NCBI GenBank assembly: GCA_016927855.1
Contig: JAFGLV010000055.1
Coordinates: 1 to 54,309, forward strand
Direction: 5' to 3'
Source of the DNA: Sedimentisphaerales bacterium
GTDB taxonomy: Bacteria > Planctomycetota > Phycisphaerae > Sedimentisphaerales > Anaerobacaceae
Length of the DNA stretch: 54,309 bases
Part shown: in pieces, positions 19,978-27,885 of the stretch
Position numbering within the stretch: the first letter of the stretch is position 1
Layout of the letters: the number at the start of each line of letters is the position of its first letter
The notes under the pieces: model-generated
Databases searched by the model: none
Seen by the model: the letters and a program-made list of their open reading frames with translations, nothing else
What the model was told of the DNA's origin: nothing
Position numbers and translations under genes: made by a program

Positions 19978-20529
19978 TTACCACTTGTTTTCCATCCGTT
20001 CTACGATCTTCTGGGCCAGCTTGTTTACCGCCAGATGCGAGGCATAGGTGAAATCCTGGTTCTGGAACTCGGAATAGCTGGCCGAGGCGATCACCGTCTC
20101 ATTGTTGATCATGATGCGCCCCGTATTGAGATTCTTCCAGTTGACGACCGCGGTTACCGTCACTTCTTTCTCCAGTGGGCGGGCGACGTCGCGCTCGACC
20201 GTCAGGATCGACTCGCCGACCGCCACGAGTTGGCCGCTCATGACGCTGTCGGTGCGATCTCGGCTCGAAACGATCTTGTACGGCGTTTCGACCTCGATCC
20301 GTTTGGCCAAGGCGTCGGACAGCACGTATTCGACCCCCCGGCGGAAGCTGCGATTGTCGAACATCTCCAATCGGACGCTGGCGACATCGTCCGGGAACAG
20401 CGCCTGGTTCGAATATCCGCCCAGGCCGGCGCAACCGGCAATGGACGCGACAACCGCCGTGCCTGCCAGCAGCCCCAAAAGACGACGCGCGGTCCCAGGC
20501 ATCTCACTTCTGACCCGCTCACTCGCCAT
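19978..20529 (-). CDS. LptE-like LPS-assembly lipoprotein, 183 aa
   Basis: An N-terminal signal ends in a lipobox (VVASIAGCAG, Cys near residue 33). The mature part shows the LptE pattern: SVRLEMFDNRSFRRGVEYVLSDAL at the start, KIVSSRDRTDSVMSGQLVAV in the middle and ALAKRIEVE type helices. LptE plugs and helps LptD place lipopolysaccharide in the outer membrane. It overlaps the preceding TPR gene by 11 bp, so the two are translationally linked; BamD-like plus LptE-like proteins next to each other fit outer-membrane biogenesis. No lptD is in view. Confidence 0.75.
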   Translation of the reverse strand: MASERVRSEMPGTARRLLGLLAGTAVVASIAGCAGLGGYSNQALFPDDVASVRLEMFDNRSFRRGVEYVLSDALAKRIEVETPYKIVSSRDRTDSVMSGQLVAVGESILTVERDVARPLEKEVTVTAVVNWKNLNTGRIMINNETVIASASYSEFQNQDFTYASHLAVNKLAQKIVERMENKW

Positions 20530-21502
20530 CGACGCCTTCCTGGAGTATTTCTCTGGCCGTCGCGGCGGCGGCGGTGCTGGGCCAGTTCCGGACCACCTGC
20601 TCGAAGTAGAAATCGGCGGCCTGGGTCTTGCCCACCCGCCAGTAGTACTGACCTATGGTAAGTTGCTTGTAGGCCATCTGCTCGTCGATCTGAGCGATCT
20701 TCTCGGGCACCTCCAGTCTCCTGGCGTCCTCCGGATAGCGCACCAGGAACTTCTCATAGTAAGTCCTGGCGGTGGTCAGCTTGGACGCGTCGAAGCGCGG
20801 CCTCTTCTGCGGCGGGTGTACGTTGTAGGCGGCCAGATTGTTTTCCGCCATTTGCAGCAGAGCCCGCTTGCCGATCAGTCCGGTCTCCCAGTAGGAGGCG
20901 ATTTCAGACCATTTCAGATAGGCTTCCAGGTATTGACCTCTGGCCTCGTAGTTCTCGGCCACCGCGATGGCGGCCCGCAGGCCGATGCCGTTGGGCTCTT
21001 CCAGGCCATCCCGGTCAGTAAGGCGTTCCATGATTTCGATGCCTTCGGCCTGGCCGGAGATGCGGATGATGCCGAGCAGCGTCCTTTTGCGGCCCTCAAG
21101 GTAGGCTTGCCCGATCTCGAATTCCCGCTCCATCGCTGGCGGAGCGAATTCACTGGCGGGGCTGTCCTTCAGAAGCTTCTCGTATTTCGCCATCGCCTTG
21201 ACGTAGTGGTCCTTCCAGTATTGCACCTCGCCCTGAATGAACAACGCCAGGTCGGGACCGACGTATTGCGGAAATTCGTCTTCGAGCTGAGCCAGAGCGG
21301 CTTTGACCGCCTTGGCGTCCCCGCTGCGGGCCAGATCCTTCAGCGCCGCGATCGCGTGCAGGTACTCCTCGCGTGGCTCGCTCGCCACCGGCTGCCACTC
21401 CTGGTCGTCGTTCAGACGCCAGGTTGCGGCGTTCAGCGCGGTGCCGCTGCACAACATTGCCAGGATTGCCCAACTTGCATGTCGCATCCAATGTCGCCGC
21501 AT
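20519..21502 (-). CDS. Exported TPR protein, BamD/YfiO-like, 327 aa
   Basis: A signal peptide (MRHASWAILAMLCSGTALNA) precedes a mature chain built of helical repeats: YVGPDLALFIQGEVQYWKDH, KAMAKYEKLLKDSPASEF, KLTTARTYYEKFLVRYPEDA and KQLTIGQYYWRVGKTQAADF with YFEQVVRNWPSTAAA. These resemble the TPR units of the outer-membrane assembly lipoprotein BamD, but no lipobox cysteine is visible, so it may be soluble in the periplasm. The start at 21502 is chosen because the promoter's predicted start site (about 21558) makes starts near 21553 unlikely; no strong ribosome site is seen. First gene of the operon. Confidence 0.7.
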   Translation of the reverse strand: MRRHWMRHASWAILAMLCSGTALNAATWRLNDDQEWQPVASEPREEYLHAIAALKDLARSGDAKAVKAALAQLEDEFPQYVGPDLALFIQGEVQYWKDHYVKAMAKYEKLLKDSPASEFAPPAMEREFEIGQAYLEGRKRTLLGIIRISGQAEGIEIMERLTDRDGLEEPNGIGLRAAIAVAENYEARGQYLEAYLKWSEIASYWETGLIGKRALLQMAENNLAAYNVHPPQKRPRFDASKLTTARTYYEKFLVRYPEDARRLEVPEKIAQIDEQMAYKQLTIGQYYWRVGKTQAADFYFEQVVRNWPSTAAAATAREILQEGVDGE

Positions 21503-21564
21503 AGTGCAGTCCGTTAATGTCCTGAGAGAACCGTATTTCCGCGAAACACCCACAACGTGCGTCC

Positions 21565-21592
21565 ATTATACCGGCCGGCACCCTCAATGCAA
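21565..21592 (-). promoter_or_regulatory. Sigma70-type promoter for the TPR-lptE-ftsH-dsbD-nth block
   Basis: Minus-strand TTGCAT (21587-21592), 16-bp spacer and a perfect TATAAT (21565-21570), about 60 bp before the TPR start codon. Confidence 0.65.
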
Positions 21593-21698
21593 CGCACACT
21601 TTGAAATATGGCCCGGCGGCCTGGAGACATGGACGCTCGGAGCCGCACTGCATCACAAACGAAGTCTGCGGGCCCTTATCCGGTTTGCCTAAATTGAC

Positions 21699-21727
21699 TT
21701 TACGGCCGGCTCCTGATGGGGTATAAG
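21699..21727 (+). promoter_or_regulatory. Possible original promoter of the ADP-ribosylglycohydrolase operon
   Basis: TTTACG (21699-21704), 17-bp spacer, TATAAG (21722-21727). The MITE-like palindrome at 21733-21840 begins right at the expected transcription start, and a second GGTATAAG follows the palindrome at 21843-21850. Confidence 0.45.
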
Positions 21728-21732
21728 AGCGC

Positions 21733-21840
21733 CTAACAGAATGACCGGTGGATGGGTAGGGACAGGCCCCCGTGCCTGCCCAGGGCAACCACAGGGGGTT
21801 GCCCCTACAACGTCCGTAGCGCGACAGATCATTCTGTTAG
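21733..21840. mobile_element. Short MITE-like palindromic element with perfect 12-bp terminal inverted repeats
   Basis: CTAACAGAATGA (21733-21744) is exactly inverted at 21829-21840. Inside, GTAGGGACAGGCCCCCGTGC and its partner GGGGGTTGCCCCTAC fold into one long hairpin. GGGTATAAG flanks both sides (21719-21727 and 21842-21850), like a target duplication. Confidence 0.65.
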
Positions 21841-21941
21841 AGGGTATAAGTACTGCCAAGAGCATGGCCTCACGCCGGCATCGCTTCACGAGCCTGACGG
21901 TGCGAAGGCCGGGGGAAAGTATGACACGAAGGAGATGGACT

Positions 21942-23657
21942 ATGCGATATCGCACAGCGGTAGGGGTGGCCTTCCTTTTTCTCTCGATCACACCGGTCGG
22001 CAGGGCGGCGCGACTGAATCCTCTGGGCTCCGACCATCGGCGTATTCGCGTCGATGCGTACGTGGACAAGATGAAAGGCGGCTGGGTCGGCCAGATGGCC
22101 GGCGTGGGCTGGGGCGCGCCGACGGAGTTTCGCTATCAGGGCGCGATCATCCCCGAGAGCGACGTGCCGCAGTGGACGCCCAGGATGATCAACCAGTTCC
22201 GCCAGGACGACATTTACGTGGAGATGACATTCCTGCGGTCGCTCGATGTCTACGGCCTGGACGTATCGATCCGCCAGGCAGGCATTGACTTTGCCAGCAG
22301 CGGCTACCAGCTCTGGCACGCCAACCAGGCCGGACGCAGCAACCTGCGCAGCGGCATCGCACCTCCCGACTCGGGACATCCTCAGTTCAACCAACACGCC
22401 GACGACATCGACTACCAGATCGAAGCGGACTTCTCCGGCCTGATCGCGCCCGGCATGCCACAAGTCGCGATCCTGCTGGGCGAGAAGTTCGGTCGGCTCA
22501 TGAACTTCGGCGACGGTCTCTATGGAGGCCAGTTCATCGGCGGCATGTACGCTGAGGCCTTCTTCGAGGACGACGTGGTCAAGATCGTCCAGGCGGGCCT
22601 GCGCTGCATCCCGTCGGAGAGCCAGTATCACGAGTGCGTCAGCGACGTCCTGCGCTGGCATCGACAATATCCGGACGACTGGACCCGCACGTGGCACCTG
22701 GTCAACGAGAAGTACCACCTGAACCCCCAATACCGGCGTTTCTCATGCACCGGACCGGAGGGCAAGTTCAATATCGACGCCAAGATCAACGGCGCCTATG
22801 TGGTCATGGGTCTGCTCTATGGTCGCGGTGATCCCGACAAGACGATCGTCGTCGCGATGCGCTGCGGCCAGGACTCCGACTGCAACCCTTCCAGCGCCGC
22901 CGGTATTTTGTTCACGTCGATCGGCTTCGCCAAACTGCCGGACAAGTTCAAGATCGCGCTCGATCCGCTGAGCAAGTTCAGCCACACGCCGTACGACTTC
23001 CCGACCCTCATCGGCGTCTGCGACGAGTTGGCGCGGAAGGCGGTGCTCAACAGCGGTGGGCGCGTCGAGACCGACTCCAACGGCAACGCGTGGTTCGTCA
23101 TTCCCAAACGCGCGCCTCGTCCCAGCCCGCTCGAACAATGCTGGGAGCCCGACGAAGCCGACAATAGCCGATACAGCGAGGCGGAGATGGCGCAGATTTC
23201 GGCGCTGCTCGGGGAGGACCTCTCCGCAGCGATCGACGAGTTCGCGCCGGGCTGGACGGTCAGCAAGTGCGGTGACGATATGGAGGTCGGGTTGGTGAGC
23301 GAGCGACGCGGCCGCGAGGACGTTCTGGTGACCCATCCCCTGAATCAGGACATCGGCTGCGTCATCAGCAGAACCGTGGACCTGCCCGCAGGCAAGGCTA
23401 GCCTGTTGAAGCTCGTGGTTGGACACGATCCGCGCGGCGACTGGGACCTTGTCGTTAGGGTAAACGGCGAGCAGCTCTTGCGAAGGCCCATCGGGCTGGC
23501 GACTACGACCGTGGGGTGGGCAGAGGTCTCCGTCGATCTGTCGCGCTACGCCGGCCAGTCGGTCAAGATAGAGCTGGTCAACGAACCCACCGGGTGGCAC
23601 TATGAAGCTGCCCACTGGGCGGAAATCTCGCTTACGACTGATGACGAGTCCATTTGA
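21942..23657 (+). CDS. Secreted ADP-ribosylglycohydrolase-family protein, 571 aa
   Basis: AAGGAG sits 7 nt before the ATG at 21942; an in-frame ATG at 21921 is a weaker alternative. A signal peptide (MRYRTAVGVAFLFLSITPVG) is followed by the family fold: KMKGGWVGQMAGVGWGAPTE, then RQDDIYVEMTFL and the C-terminal metal motif MRCGQDSDCNPSSAAGILF. These acidic residues bind the two Mg2+ ions of ADP-ribosylhydrolases. About 190 extra C-terminal residues (from about 385) end in a beta-sandwich-like segment (DLPAGKASLLKLVVGHD, WAEVSVDLSRYAGQSVKIEL) that may bind a glycan. Secreted relatives are common in planctomycetes and their substrate is unknown. Followed 12 bp later by a Tat-exported partner. 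Confidence 0.87.
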   Translation: MRYRTAVGVAFLFLSITPVGRAARLNPLGSDHRRIRVDAYVDKMKGGWVGQMAGVGWGAPTEFRYQGAIIPESDVPQWTPRMINQFRQDDIYVEMTFLRSLDVYGLDVSIRQAGIDFASSGYQLWHANQAGRSNLRSGIAPPDSGHPQFNQHADDIDYQIEADFSGLIAPGMPQVAILLGEKFGRLMNFGDGLYGGQFIGGMYAEAFFEDDVVKIVQAGLRCIPSESQYHECVSDVLRWHRQYPDDWTRTWHLVNEKYHLNPQYRRFSCTGPEGKFNIDAKINGAYVVMGLLYGRGDPDKTIVVAMRCGQDSDCNPSSAAGILFTSIGFAKLPDKFKIALDPLSKFSHTPYDFPTLIGVCDELARKAVLNSGGRVETDSNGNAWFVIPKRAPRPSPLEQCWEPDEADNSRYSEAEMAQISALLGEDLSAAIDEFAPGWTVSKCGDDMEVGLVSERRGREDVLVTHPLNQDIGCVISRTVDLPAGKASLLKLVVGHDPRGDWDLVVRVNGEQLLRRPIGLATTTVGWAEVSVDLSRYAGQSVKIELVNEPTGWHYEAAHWAEISLTTDDESI

Positions 23658-23669
23658 AGGAGCGATGCT

Positions 23670-24686
23670 ATGGCAGACGAACGCGTCAACCGGCGAGGAT
23701 TCATCAAGAAATCGGTGGCCGCTTCAGCCGGCGCCGCACTGGCGCTGCAGAGCTTCGAGGAACATAATCTCCTGGCTCAACTAGCGCAAGGCCAGTCCGA
23801 CGCCAGTCGCCCGGCGGTGGAACGAAACACCGCTGACATGCCGCGCGGCAACATCAAAGACCTGAGCCTGAGCCGCATCTTTCTGGGCGGAAACCTGGTC
23901 GGCGGCTGGGCTCATAGCCGGGACCTGATCTACGTTTCTTCTCTGGTCAAGGCCTATCACACGGACCAGAAGGTGTTCGAGACGCTGGAACTGGCGGAAG
24001 AGCGCGGGATGAACGCCATCCTGACGAACCCCTCGGCCGGTCCCGTGATCAACCGTTACTGGAACGAGCGGGGCGGCAAAGTCATCTGGCTGTCGGACTG
24101 CGCCGCCGGCCGGGACGTCAAAGAAGGCGCCAGGCAATCCGTCGAGAACGGCGCTCACGCCGTGTACGTCCAGGGAGGCATCGCGGATGCGGCGGTCCGC
24201 GACGGCAAGGTGGCCGCGATCGGCGAGGCGCTGGAATACATGAAGCAGCTCAAAGTGCCCAGCGGTCTCGGCGCGCACGACCTGGAAACCGTCAAAGCGT
24301 GCGTCGCGGCCGGTCTCGAACCCGATTTCTGGGTCAAGACGCTCCACCCCGATAACTACTGGTCAGCCACACCCAAAGAGAACCGCAAGGCGTTCGACGT
24401 GATGGCGCCGAATGCCGACGATCACGACGAGTTTCACGACAACATGTTCTGCCGCAACCCGCAAGAGACCATCGAGTACATGAAGGGCCTCAAGCAACCT
24501 TGGATCGCCTTCAAAGTGCTCGCGGCCGGCGCGCTGCACCCGCTCGAAGCGTTCAAGTTCGCCTTCGAAGGCGGCGCGGATTTCATCTGCGTCGGTATGT
24601 TCGATTTCCAGGTGCGCGAGAACGCCTACATTGCCAGACAGGCGCTCTCCGGCGAGCTCAAACGGCAACGTCCCTGGTGCGCGTGA
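23670..24686 (+). CDS. Tat-exported TIM-barrel-like protein of unknown function, 338 aa
   Basis: The N-terminus NRRGFIKKSVAASAGAALAL is a twin-arginine signal, so the protein is exported folded, often because it carries a cofactor. The body shows alternating beta/alpha units (GMNAILTNPSAGPVINRYW, AHAVYVQGGIADAAVRDGK, PSGLGAHDLETVKACVAAG, PDFWVKTLHPDNYW, PWIAFKVLAAGALHPLEAFK, GADFICVGMFDFQVREN), fitting a (beta/alpha)8 barrel such as aldo/keto-like or sugar-epimerase-like enzymes. I do not recognise the exact family. AAGGAG is 7 nt upstream and the gap to the ADP-ribosylglycohydrolase is 12 bp, so both proteins probably act together outside the cytoplasm. A hairpin at 24722-24772 ends the unit. 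Confidence 0.7.
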   Translation: MADERVNRRGFIKKSVAASAGAALALQSFEEHNLLAQLAQGQSDASRPAVERNTADMPRGNIKDLSLSRIFLGGNLVGGWAHSRDLIYVSSLVKAYHTDQKVFETLELAEERGMNAILTNPSAGPVINRYWNERGGKVIWLSDCAAGRDVKEGARQSVENGAHAVYVQGGIADAAVRDGKVAAIGEALEYMKQLKVPSGLGAHDLETVKACVAAGLEPDFWVKTLHPDNYWSATPKENRKAFDVMAPNADDHDEFHDNMFCRNPQETIEYMKGLKQPWIAFKVLAAGALHPLEAFKFAFEGGADFICVGMFDFQVRENAYIARQALSGELKRQRPWCA

Positions 24687-24721
24687 CTCACCTCCCACAG
24701 GGGATACACACTTGGCGACGT

Positions 24722-24772
24722 CAAACAGGCGCCTGTCTGTCGGCTGGCCGGTAGTCGGGCGCCTCTTGTTTG
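24722..24772 (+). terminator. Hairpin after the ADP-ribosylglycohydrolase operon
   Basis: CAAACAGGCGCC (24722-24733) pairs with GGCGCCTCTTGTTTG (24758-24772) apart from a 3-nt bulge. It is followed by few Ts, so termination strength is uncertain. Confidence 0.45.
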
Positions 24773-24812
24773 CGCACCTTCCGCGCCGGTGTCGCTGGAG
24801 GTATGGGCAGGC

Positions 24813-24921
24813 AAAAAAAGAAGCCCCCGCTATTGATGAGGGAGAGGAAGCGAGACTATGCGGGGGCCTGTGGACTTCTTAACTTTTTGTGCTCGTCGTT
24901 CGCGTAACCTTATAGCCTACA
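24813..24921 (-). ncRNA. Candidate small RNA of about 110 nt with own promoter and terminator
   Basis: A sigma70-type promoter (24928-24956) fires into a region with no reading frame (an ATG is followed at once by TAG) that ends in a classical terminator: GCCCCCGC (minus strand, 24860-24867) pairs with GCGGGGGC (24823-24830), extended by AAGAAG pairing with CTTCTT, followed by seven Ts (24813-24819). The 29-nt terminal loop contains CTTCCTCTCCCTC, which is complementary to purine-rich ribosome binding sites. Base composition is lower in G+C than the genes around it. Function and family are unknown; this is a prediction from signals. Confidence 0.55.
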
Positions 24922-24927
24922 TGTTGC

Positions 24928-24956
24928 ATTCTATCCCCGACCCAACGGTCCGTCAA
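24928..24956 (-). promoter_or_regulatory. Strong sigma70-type promoter for the candidate small RNA
   Basis: Minus-strand TTGACG (24951-24956), 17-bp spacer, TAGAAT (24928-24933). Confidence 0.65.
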
Positions 24957-25184
24957 CAAGCTTACCGAGAATTTCCAAAAAAATGTGTCTGACGGGCCGG
25001 AGGTGTTTTTGCTGGTTTACGGCGTCCTCTCCTTGTGACGCAAACTACGACTTCACATGAGTTTACGGCTTCTTAAGGCAATCCGGGCGGTGTCTGTAGA
25101 GGCCCCGATCTTCGGCACGATCGGCCGAGACTCCGATGATTTGTAGGTGTTTTCTCGTGGCGGCAATTCCCTCCGCCGGTCTTC

Positions 25185-25213
25185 TTGACGGTGCGCCGAC
25201 CATGCGATATAAG
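25185..25213 (+). promoter_or_regulatory. Strong sigma70-type promoter for ykgJ-hisS
   Basis: TTGACG (25185-25190), 17-bp spacer, TATAAG (25208-25213). The start site near 25220 leaves a 45-nt leader before the ATG at 25265 and rules out the upstream TTG-type starts. The rest of the 24957-25184 gap shows nothing I can name. Confidence 0.72.
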
Positions 25214-25264
25214 AAGGGTCTTTCAAGGGACGGCTCGTCCGTATACAGAGACCAGGGGGTTTGC

Positions 25265-25675
25265 ATGGCCAAGAAGAGTCAATGTGACAAGTGTACCGGC
25301 CTGTGTTGTCGGTATTTCGCGCTGCCGATCGAGACGCCGGAGACGCGCGAGGACTACGACGACATCCGCTGGTATCTGTGCCACGAGGATGTCACGGTTT
25401 TCGTCGAGGACGGCGACTGGTACGTCAACATCAAGAACAAGTGCCGCCACCTGACCGACGGCAACCACAACTGCGAGATCTACGAGCAGCGCCCGCACAT
25501 CTGCCGCAAGTACAAACACGCCGACTGTGACTTCACCGAAGGCGAGTACGACTACGAACTGCACTTCACCAACGACCGGGAAATGGCCGAGTACATGCGG
25601 ATCAAGTTCGACAACAACATCTCCGAAAAGCAGAGCGCCAGGAAATCCACGCCAGGGAAGAAGAAGAGTAGATGA
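25265..25675 (+). CDS. YkgJ-family cysteine-cluster protein, 136 aa
   Basis: Cysteines are arranged as in the CxCxxCC family (YkgJ): CDKCTGLCC at the start, then KCRHL, NCEIYEQRPHICRKY and a final CDF. This set is thought to bind a metal or an Fe-S cluster. The C-terminus is a lysine-rich tail. Start 25265 has AGGGGG upstream. The stop overlaps the hisS start by 4 bp (ATGA), so the two proteins are translationally coupled, which is unusual and suggests a link to translation or simply shared expression. Molecular role of the family is unknown. Confidence 0.85.
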   Translation: MAKKSQCDKCTGLCCRYFALPIETPETREDYDDIRWYLCHEDVTVFVEDGDWYVNIKNKCRHLTDGNHNCEIYEQRPHICRKYKHADCDFTEGEYDYELHFTNDREMAEYMRIKFDNNISEKQSARKSTPGKKKSR

Positions 25676-26997
25676 AGATACCGCCGGTCAAGGGAACGCG
25701 TGACTTCTACCCGCCTCAGATGGCGATTCGCAATTGGATCATCGACGGCTGGAAGCAGGTGTCGGTGCGCAACGGCTTCGAGGAGTACGACGGGCCGATC
25801 TTCGAGCTGCTCCAGATGTACCAGATCAAGAGCGGCGACGAGATCGTCGAGCAGCTCTTCTCGCTCCAGGACCGCGGCGGCCGTGACCTGGCGATCCGGC
25901 CCGAGATTACGCCGACGCTGGCGCGCATGGTCAACCAGCAGATCAACGCGTTGCCACGGCCGATCAAGTGGTTCTCCGTCCCGCGCCTGTGCCGCGCCGA
26001 GCGGCCCCAAAAGGGGCGCCTGCGCGAGTTTTTCCAATGGAACGTCGATATTATCGGCGTCGACAGGTCCACCGCGGACGCCGAGGTCATCCTGACTACG
26101 CTGGATTACCTACGGATGGTCGGTCTGACAAACCGAGATGTTCAGGCGAAGATATCAAGTAGGAAGCTGCTGGCGGCAGTGCTCAGGGGCGTGGGCATTC
26201 CGGAGGAGAAGCTCAATTCGCTCTATGCGGTGCTTGACAAGAAGGCGAAGCTGCCGGCCGAGACCTTTGAGGCGATGCTGGCCGAGCAGGTACCAGATTC
26301 AAACCAGGCCAGGGTTATCCAGGATTTCATGGTGGCCCGGTCTGTTGAAGACGTCGAAAGCCTCGTCGACTTCGATGACGATATCCAGAACGCGATCATG
26401 AATCTCAAGATTGTGTTCCACACGTTGGACCTGATGGGTGTCTCGGACTACTGCGTTTTTGACCCCGGCATTGTCCGAGGTCTCGCGTATTACACCGGCG
26501 TGGTCTTCGAGGTACACGACGTCGTGGGCGAGTTGCGAGCGATCTGTGGCGGGGGACGTTACGATAATCTGCTGCGGGATTTCGGCGGACCGCGTATCCC
26601 TGCGACCGGCATGGGCATGGGCGATGCTGTTTTGGAGATCCTGCTTGCGGAAAAGGGCCTGCTGGAGAGGCAGGTACCGAAGCCGCAGCTTGAGTACTAT
26701 GTCACCTGCGCGGATGCCATATTCACGAAGGACATTTTCACTATCACGGCCAAAATCCGCGAGACAGGACATTCCGCCGCCTTCAACTACGGTCTTTGGT
26801 TAGAACCAAGTGGAACGTGCGAAGCACCAAGTCTTTCCAAACAGCTCAAGGATGCTGCGAAACAGAATGCGAGCAAGTGTGTGATCATAGGGCAGGAGTA
26901 CGCTGACAAGAGGGAGCTCGTCATCAAGGACATGACGAAGGACCAACCCTCGCAGGCCCAGGTGGGTGTGGACCAATTCCTATCCGATTTGACATAG
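25672..26997 (+). CDS. hisS: Histidyl-tRNA synthetase, 441 aa
   Basis: Class II aminoacyl-tRNA synthetase. PPVKGTRDFYP is the usual N-terminus; RPEITPTLARMV is motif 2 start, RLCRAERPQKGRLREFFQWN the motif 2 loop, GLAYYTGVVFEV and AICGGGRYDNL the histidine-specific motifs, and GMGMGDAVLEILL motif 3, where the canonical arginine of GxGxxR appears as Asp. The C-terminal anticodon-binding domain (KPQLEYYVTCADA onward) has a modified ITAKIRETGHSAAFNYGLWL segment. Overlaps ykgJ by 4 bp. The G-D replacement in motif 3 is as in the group of HisRS with diverged motif 3 and should be checked. Whether this is the only HisRS of the organism cannot be said. Confidence 0.93.
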   Translation: MKIPPVKGTRDFYPPQMAIRNWIIDGWKQVSVRNGFEEYDGPIFELLQMYQIKSGDEIVEQLFSLQDRGGRDLAIRPEITPTLARMVNQQINALPRPIKWFSVPRLCRAERPQKGRLREFFQWNVDIIGVDRSTADAEVILTTLDYLRMVGLTNRDVQAKISSRKLLAAVLRGVGIPEEKLNSLYAVLDKKAKLPAETFEAMLAEQVPDSNQARVIQDFMVARSVEDVESLVDFDDDIQNAIMNLKIVFHTLDLMGVSDYCVFDPGIVRGLAYYTGVVFEVHDVVGELRAICGGGRYDNLLRDFGGPRIPATGMGMGDAVLEILLAEKGLLERQVPKPQLEYYVTCADAIFTKDIFTITAKIRETGHSAAFNYGLWLEPSGTCEAPSLSKQLKDAAKQNASKCVIIGQEYADKRELVIKDMTKDQPSQAQVGVDQFLSDLT

Positions 26998-27093
26998 CAG
27001 AGCGATGTTGAAGCATTGACGTGCTGGACGCTGACAATCTCGGTTATGATTCATCTTCGCGTGCTTCACGTCGCGACCACGGGTCGGCCTCGT

Positions 27094-27199
27094 TTTGTCA
27101 TTTCGACCGGAGGCCGAGGGCCGGAGCGGAGAAATCTGGCTGAGCACGAGGGTGTGTCATGTTTGTAGCCAGATGTCTCGACTGCGCTCGACATGACAC
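27094..27199. repeat. Palindromic intergenic repeat, TTTGTCAT...ATGACA type (copy 3 of 3)
   Basis: TTTGTCATTTCGACCGGAGG is mirrored by CTCGACATGACA. The inner pair GAGAAATCTGGCT and AGCCAGATGTCTC matches the copy at 12560-12685 closely. Confidence 0.68.
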
Positions 27200-27267
27200 C
27201 GACAGTACGATAGTCTTCCGTGCTCCGAACAGCCCGCGGACTCAATGGTGAGCGTTGGAGTGGGAGC

Positions 27268-27783
27268 ATGCGGGACTCTGCGGACAATCACTACGAGCGA
27301 GCTTTCGAGAGCTGGCTGATCGACCACCGCGTGCAGTACGTGCGGGCGGACGAGCACAAGCGCCTCGGCCCGGCCCGTCGGTCGGTCAAGAACTTTGACT
27401 TCCTGCTTCACACCGGCTCCAGCAGGCAGATCATCGCCGAGGTCAAGGGCCGGACTTTCAAAGGCACGACCGTCGCCCAGTTGAAAGGTCTGGACTGCTG
27501 GGTCACACGTGACGACGTCGAGGGCCTGCAAATGTGGCAGCGCGCGCTCGGCGCCGGCCATGAAGCCGCCTTCATCTTCGCCTATCGCGTCGTCAACGTG
27601 GACGTGGATTTCGACGGCCGGGAAACGCTTCTGCTGGACCAGGACCGCTACCTCTTCCTGGCGGTACGCGTCGATGACTACGCGCGGCACATGAAACGCC
27701 GCAGCCCGAAATGGCAGACCGTGACACTACCGGCCGAGAAGTTCCGCGAGCTTGCCGTCGACTTGGTGGCGCTGCTGCGGTAA
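27268..27783 (+). CDS. HYExAFE-family protein with PD-(D/E)XK nuclease-like core, 171 aa
   Basis: The N-terminus NHYERAFESWL fits the H-Y-E-x-A-F-E motif that names a planctomycete-restricted family. It is followed by KNFDFLL (D44) and IIAEVKG (E58, K60), spaced like the D...ExK catalytic core of PD-(D/E)XK nucleases, and by a possible QLKGLDCW conserved helix. The start at 27268 has GGAGTGGGAG upstream; 16 additional residues are possible from a farther start. It stands alone between two repeats with no restriction or defence gene beside it. Nuclease activity is inference from motif spacing only. Confidence 0.75.
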   Translation: MRDSADNHYERAFESWLIDHRVQYVRADEHKRLGPARRSVKNFDFLLHTGSSRQIIAEVKGRTFKGTTVAQLKGLDCWVTRDDVEGLQMWQRALGAGHEAAFIFAYRVVNVDVDFDGRETLLLDQDRYLFLAVRVDDYARHMKRRSPKWQTVTLPAEKFRELAVDLVALLR

Positions 27784-27789
27784 GACAAT

Positions 27790-27854
27790 CGCCGTTCGTA
27801 GTGTGCCCGTCAGGGCATAGATGATAACGCCTTCCGGCGTCACTACGAACGGCG
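27790..27854. repeat. Palindrome with perfect 14-bp arms; acts as likely terminator of two convergent genes
   Basis: CGCCGTTCGTAGTG (27790-27803) is exactly inverted at 27841-27854. It contains the recurring TTCGTAGTG-TGCCCGT-AGGGCA motif and lies between the convergent HYExAFE and sensor genes. Confidence 0.65.
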
Positions 27855-27885
27855 CTTGGCCTTCCGCCGAAGAGTGAACTGTCTA

